DNA from: Malaya genurostris | Lineage: Eukaryota; Arthropoda; Insecta; Diptera; Culicidae | NCBI RefSeq assembly: GCF_030247185.1 | Contig: NC_080571.1 | Span: 7,561,001 to 7,625,000, forward strand | Reading direction: 5' to 3' | DNA length: 64,000 nt | Position numbers and translations under genes: made by a program | Notes under the pieces: generated by a model | Told to the model about the DNA's origin: nothing | The model's database searches: none | Seen by the model: the letters and a program-made list of their open reading frames with translations, nothing else | Part shown: positions 61,346 through 64,000 of the stretch, piece by piece | Layout of the letters: each line of letters begins with the position of its first letter | Position numbering within the stretch: the stretch's first letter is position 1

Positions 61346-62006
61346 AACTGGTGTCTTTTTAAACCTATTTTTAATTCCTTCATAGGGGCAGCGTATGGCC
61401 AAACAAGATTTAGACAATCAAGAAATACATTGTATTTTCCTTCAATTGCTCCCATCCTTTTGACATCATTTATAAATAACACATGGGCTGAAACACATAG
61501 ATGGAACTAGTTTTATTGCAGTCACCTTTCTTCAGTTAATACTAACCTTTAAAAGATAGCTGTTAAAATTTCATGATATTTCATTCATAAGTTTGTAAGT
61601 TATTGTGCTAAGAGTGACGCTACTTTTGTTATTTTCAGAACAATGGATCTAAAAACAATTTCGTGTTTCAATTTTACTCTGCTTCTTGATGGGGAAAAAT
61701 TACAGGGTTGTGTCTCTCATCAACAGATTTAAATTTGAAAAATTGGTAAATAATTGTGAAACACTAACGTTACTAATATATCATGTCAACTGTGTTCAAT
61801 CCTTTATCACCTGAACGGGCCTCACCCGGCAGTGCCGGGCTTAGAGCTACTTGCCGGGCTGCCGGGCCTAGCGAATTTCTGCACGCTTTTTTTTGAAAAT
61901 ATTATTTTGACAAGTGACAATCCAAAAAATATTATGTTATTTAAACACGGAGTTCGAATTTCCGCCGAGTTTTCTGAATTGGTTCGCTAGTTCCCGAAGA
62001 ATCAAC
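61346..62006. other. Intergenic, nothing firm recognised
   Basis: A local GC-rich patch (61818-61873) repeats gccgggc words. Nothing else was seen. Confidence 0.4.
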
Positions 62007-62021
62007 AGCTGATAATATATT

Positions 62022-62294
62022 TTTTTTTTTTATATTCAAGAATATAATGTTTAAGGCACACTGCTTAAGCTCTAAGATGCCAAGGGCTTTTACTAATTTA
62101 AAATTTACGACTAACTTAAAACTAGGGTTGTATCATTAAGTAATGTCATATTTGGGTCGCAGTGGTTGACTTTGGCAGATCCAGCCTTCATGTGGTGATC
62201 GGCCGGTGATCTGAATATTTCATGAGAGTCTTCCATATGGCGTTGGTGAATATTCATGTTGGCCGCATTCTTCGGTCCGTGTGGGTCCGCGGGA
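62022..62294 (-). mobile_element. Short retroelement insertion with poly(A) and 15-bp duplication
   Basis: On the minus strand the 273-bp insert starts near cttcccgcggaccc and ends in a run of A (plus-strand T run 62021-62030). It is flanked by identical 15-bp sequences, agctgataatatatt (62007-62021 and 62295-62309). This is the signature of target-primed reverse transcription. No box B was found, so it is likely a 5'-truncated non-LTR element tail, not a SINE. Confidence 0.8.
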
Positions 62295-62429
62295 AGCTGA
62301 TAATATATTCAATGTACTCATCAAGCATCCAGCGAGCAACAAGCTAGTTGCTCCGTTAGCGGCTGGCTGCCGATAGAAGTTAAAAATGTAACATGGCATA
62401 TTTCAATACATTCCCTTTTGTGTGAACGT

Positions 62430-62720
62430 TCATGCGATGCAGATGAGAACGATCGAAACCGTCGGCCGTGCACGAAAAATCAACAAGATGACATCATTTG
62501 CGCTTCTGTGATTGGTTAATGAAAACATAGGTCGATTCTAACCAATTGTTCAATAGTATGCTATTGAAATACTGAAACGGCCTTGTCATACATGTTTAAA
62601 TTAAAAGTCTCCGAATCGATTTGTTGTTAAATTATATTAATCCATCAACAAATGATTGAGTTATTAACGTTCAAAATTATGACAGAAAAAGGTTATGCGG
62701 CTATTTTTCATATTTTTAAT
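62430..62720 (-). repeat. Palindrome/CCAAT repeat, copy 4
   Basis: It carries gatgacatcatttg, gattggttaatg, the palindrome at 62549-62568 and a tail of tgagttattaacgttc and aaaattatgacagaaaaaggtt. It is in inverse orientation to 44520-44910 and leads into tagtggagtgaaaagtaagg. Confidence 0.6.
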
Positions 62721-62739
62721 GGACACCCAGCCCCGTATA

Positions 62740-63070
62740 GTGGAGTGAAAAGTAAGGCATTTTTAATGCCAAAATGCTGTTCAAGCGAAGCAATTACTTG
62801 AAAAGTGTTATGGAGACTCCGCTTCATCAGAACCAACAATAAAACGTTGGTTTGCTGACTTAAAACGAGGTGGACGTTGAAATGAGGCGGTAGCACCAGA
62901 AAACATGAAAAAATCGAAAAAATCGTTTTGAATGCTCGAGAAGTGAAGTTACGTGAGTTAGCTGACATCGTAAAGATATCAAAAGAACGTGTTGGCTTTA
63001 TATTGCATGAGCATTTCACTATAAAAAAGCTCTGTTCAAAGTGGGTGCCGCGTACTCAAATCGGTGGAAA
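62740..63070 (+). pseudogene. Mariner transposase N-terminal relic
   Basis: Plus-strand frames give YGDSASSEPTIKRWFADLKR and NEAVAPENMKK (the HTH-linker part). Decayed REVKLRELADIVKISKERV-like and CSKWVPR-like blocks then follow, in separate frames with stops. The catalytic blocks are absent. It is similar in kind to the mariner at 27725-28619. Confidence 0.7.
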
Positions 63071-64000
63071 ATAGAAAAAAAGTGAATTCTCCTTCAAATC
63101 TATGTTTTTTGAACAGCAAAACCATCGGGGATCTTTGATTCTTCACTCCGGTTTTGCATTAAGACCACTTTTCCTAGAAGATAGATTAGATTACACTTCC
63201 GTCATCTTTAAACGCGATGCTAAAATCTCTAAAGGATCATCAGATGCGTCTAGCGCTCTCATGATTACAATGTAGGAATCTGTAATATTGATTTAGAAGA
63301 TTCAATGATAACGTTGGTTATTGTTAACCTCGAGTGTTTGAGGCATACAACATCTTGAGTGGAATAGAAAACCTGTAGTTTCAGTTGAGGGAACTATGAT
63401 AACGCGTTTAGTTTGACCGTTCTATAAATTTATCTGAAAGATATTTACTCCAGTAAATAATTTGAAGTAGACAGACAAGTTCATCAGCACCAAGGTTTTC
63501 AGCTATTTTTCACCAGATAAAAGTTGAGTGGCGCACACGCCTAAAAGTGATAACGATATCTGCAAGTTCTCACCGCGATTGATCGCTTCCGCCATCGCTA
63601 GTTTAGTGCAACCGCCCGAGAGAACAAGTACAGCGAAACGTTTCTGTAAAAACGTGATTTTACTTGTTCTGCTCGTTTTACTAAGCACAATGAGTTTTTT
63701 CTCTCAATTAATTGCGACAAACTTCCAGTTAATTTTATTATCAAATTCTAGCGTGAGCTTTGAACTGCATCTATAAGTCGAAAATAGTGTCGAAGCGGTC
63801 TCTTAGCCATGGACAATCGATTGAAGGAACAAAGTTTATAATTCACAGATATACAGCAATGGGAAAACTAAACTGACGGCCTCAGGAACTAATGATTTAG
63901 TGTGGAACCTCAAATGGTATCTAGTAGGTGAGATCATCATCAATATTAGCGAAGGATTTGCCGTGCAACATTGAAAGATTTGTGAAGGCCGTATAAAAAA
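63071..64000. other. Right edge, nothing recognised
   Basis: It is AT-rich. Short open frames at 63503-63776 overlap on both strands and have no family features. Confidence 0.4.

Overview
This is AT-rich eukaryotic DNA, most likely from a culicid mosquito. The main gene, futsch (the insect MAP1A/MAP1B homologue), is split by spliceosomal introns. The transposon load is typical of mosquitoes: ITmD37E-type Tc1/mariner elements, several mariners, tRNA-derived SINEs and hAT MITEs. The species cannot be named from the sequence alone.

From about 9.6 to 42.8 kb the minus strand carries the 3' part of futsch in four exons: 42626-42798, 26563-26944, 15130-26484 and 9594-9763. All junctions have GT/AG borders and compatible phases, and together they encode 4,025 complete codons plus a stop. 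The huge 15-27 kb open frame is not one exon. It runs through a 78-bp intron without stops (26485-26562) and begins with intron-derived codons. The last exon, which holds the conserved MAP1 light-chain end, lies 5.4 kb away and is only 170 bp long. The 5' end of futsch was not found and probably lies beyond the window.

The 15.7-kb futsch intron (26945-42625) and the 5.4-kb intron (9764-15129) are filled with repeats. These include an internally deleted mariner, two inverted copies of a 1.1-1.2 kb TA-flanked TIR element, a 270-bp (GT)n tract, and several copies of a mosaic mosquito repeat recognisable by its 'ccgcctagtggtg...tgcctttctcat' head and '...atgagaaaggcaaaa' tail.

Beyond futsch lie three small genes for secreted or surface proteins. 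Two plus-strand paralogues (48738-49418 and 53889-54566) encode Ly6/uPAR-like, cysteine-rich, single-pass membrane proteins. A compact minus-strand gene (60194-60388) encodes a 64-residue secreted peptide with four cysteines in its mature part, and has a TATA box and a polyadenylation signal. Two broken ITmD37E elements, SINEs, an 781-bp hAT-type element with a perfect 8-bp target duplication, and other relics lie between them.

The left flank (1-9.5 kb) holds mariner relics, then a 2.5-kb TIR element that contains a foldback mariner and a 209-bp hAT MITE, then about 4 kb of unique AT-rich DNA that probably includes the futsch 3' UTR. The observations most worth a second look are the stop-free intron, the paired LU-like receptors, the foldback mariner, and a dispersed promoter-like repeat with a conserved palindrome.
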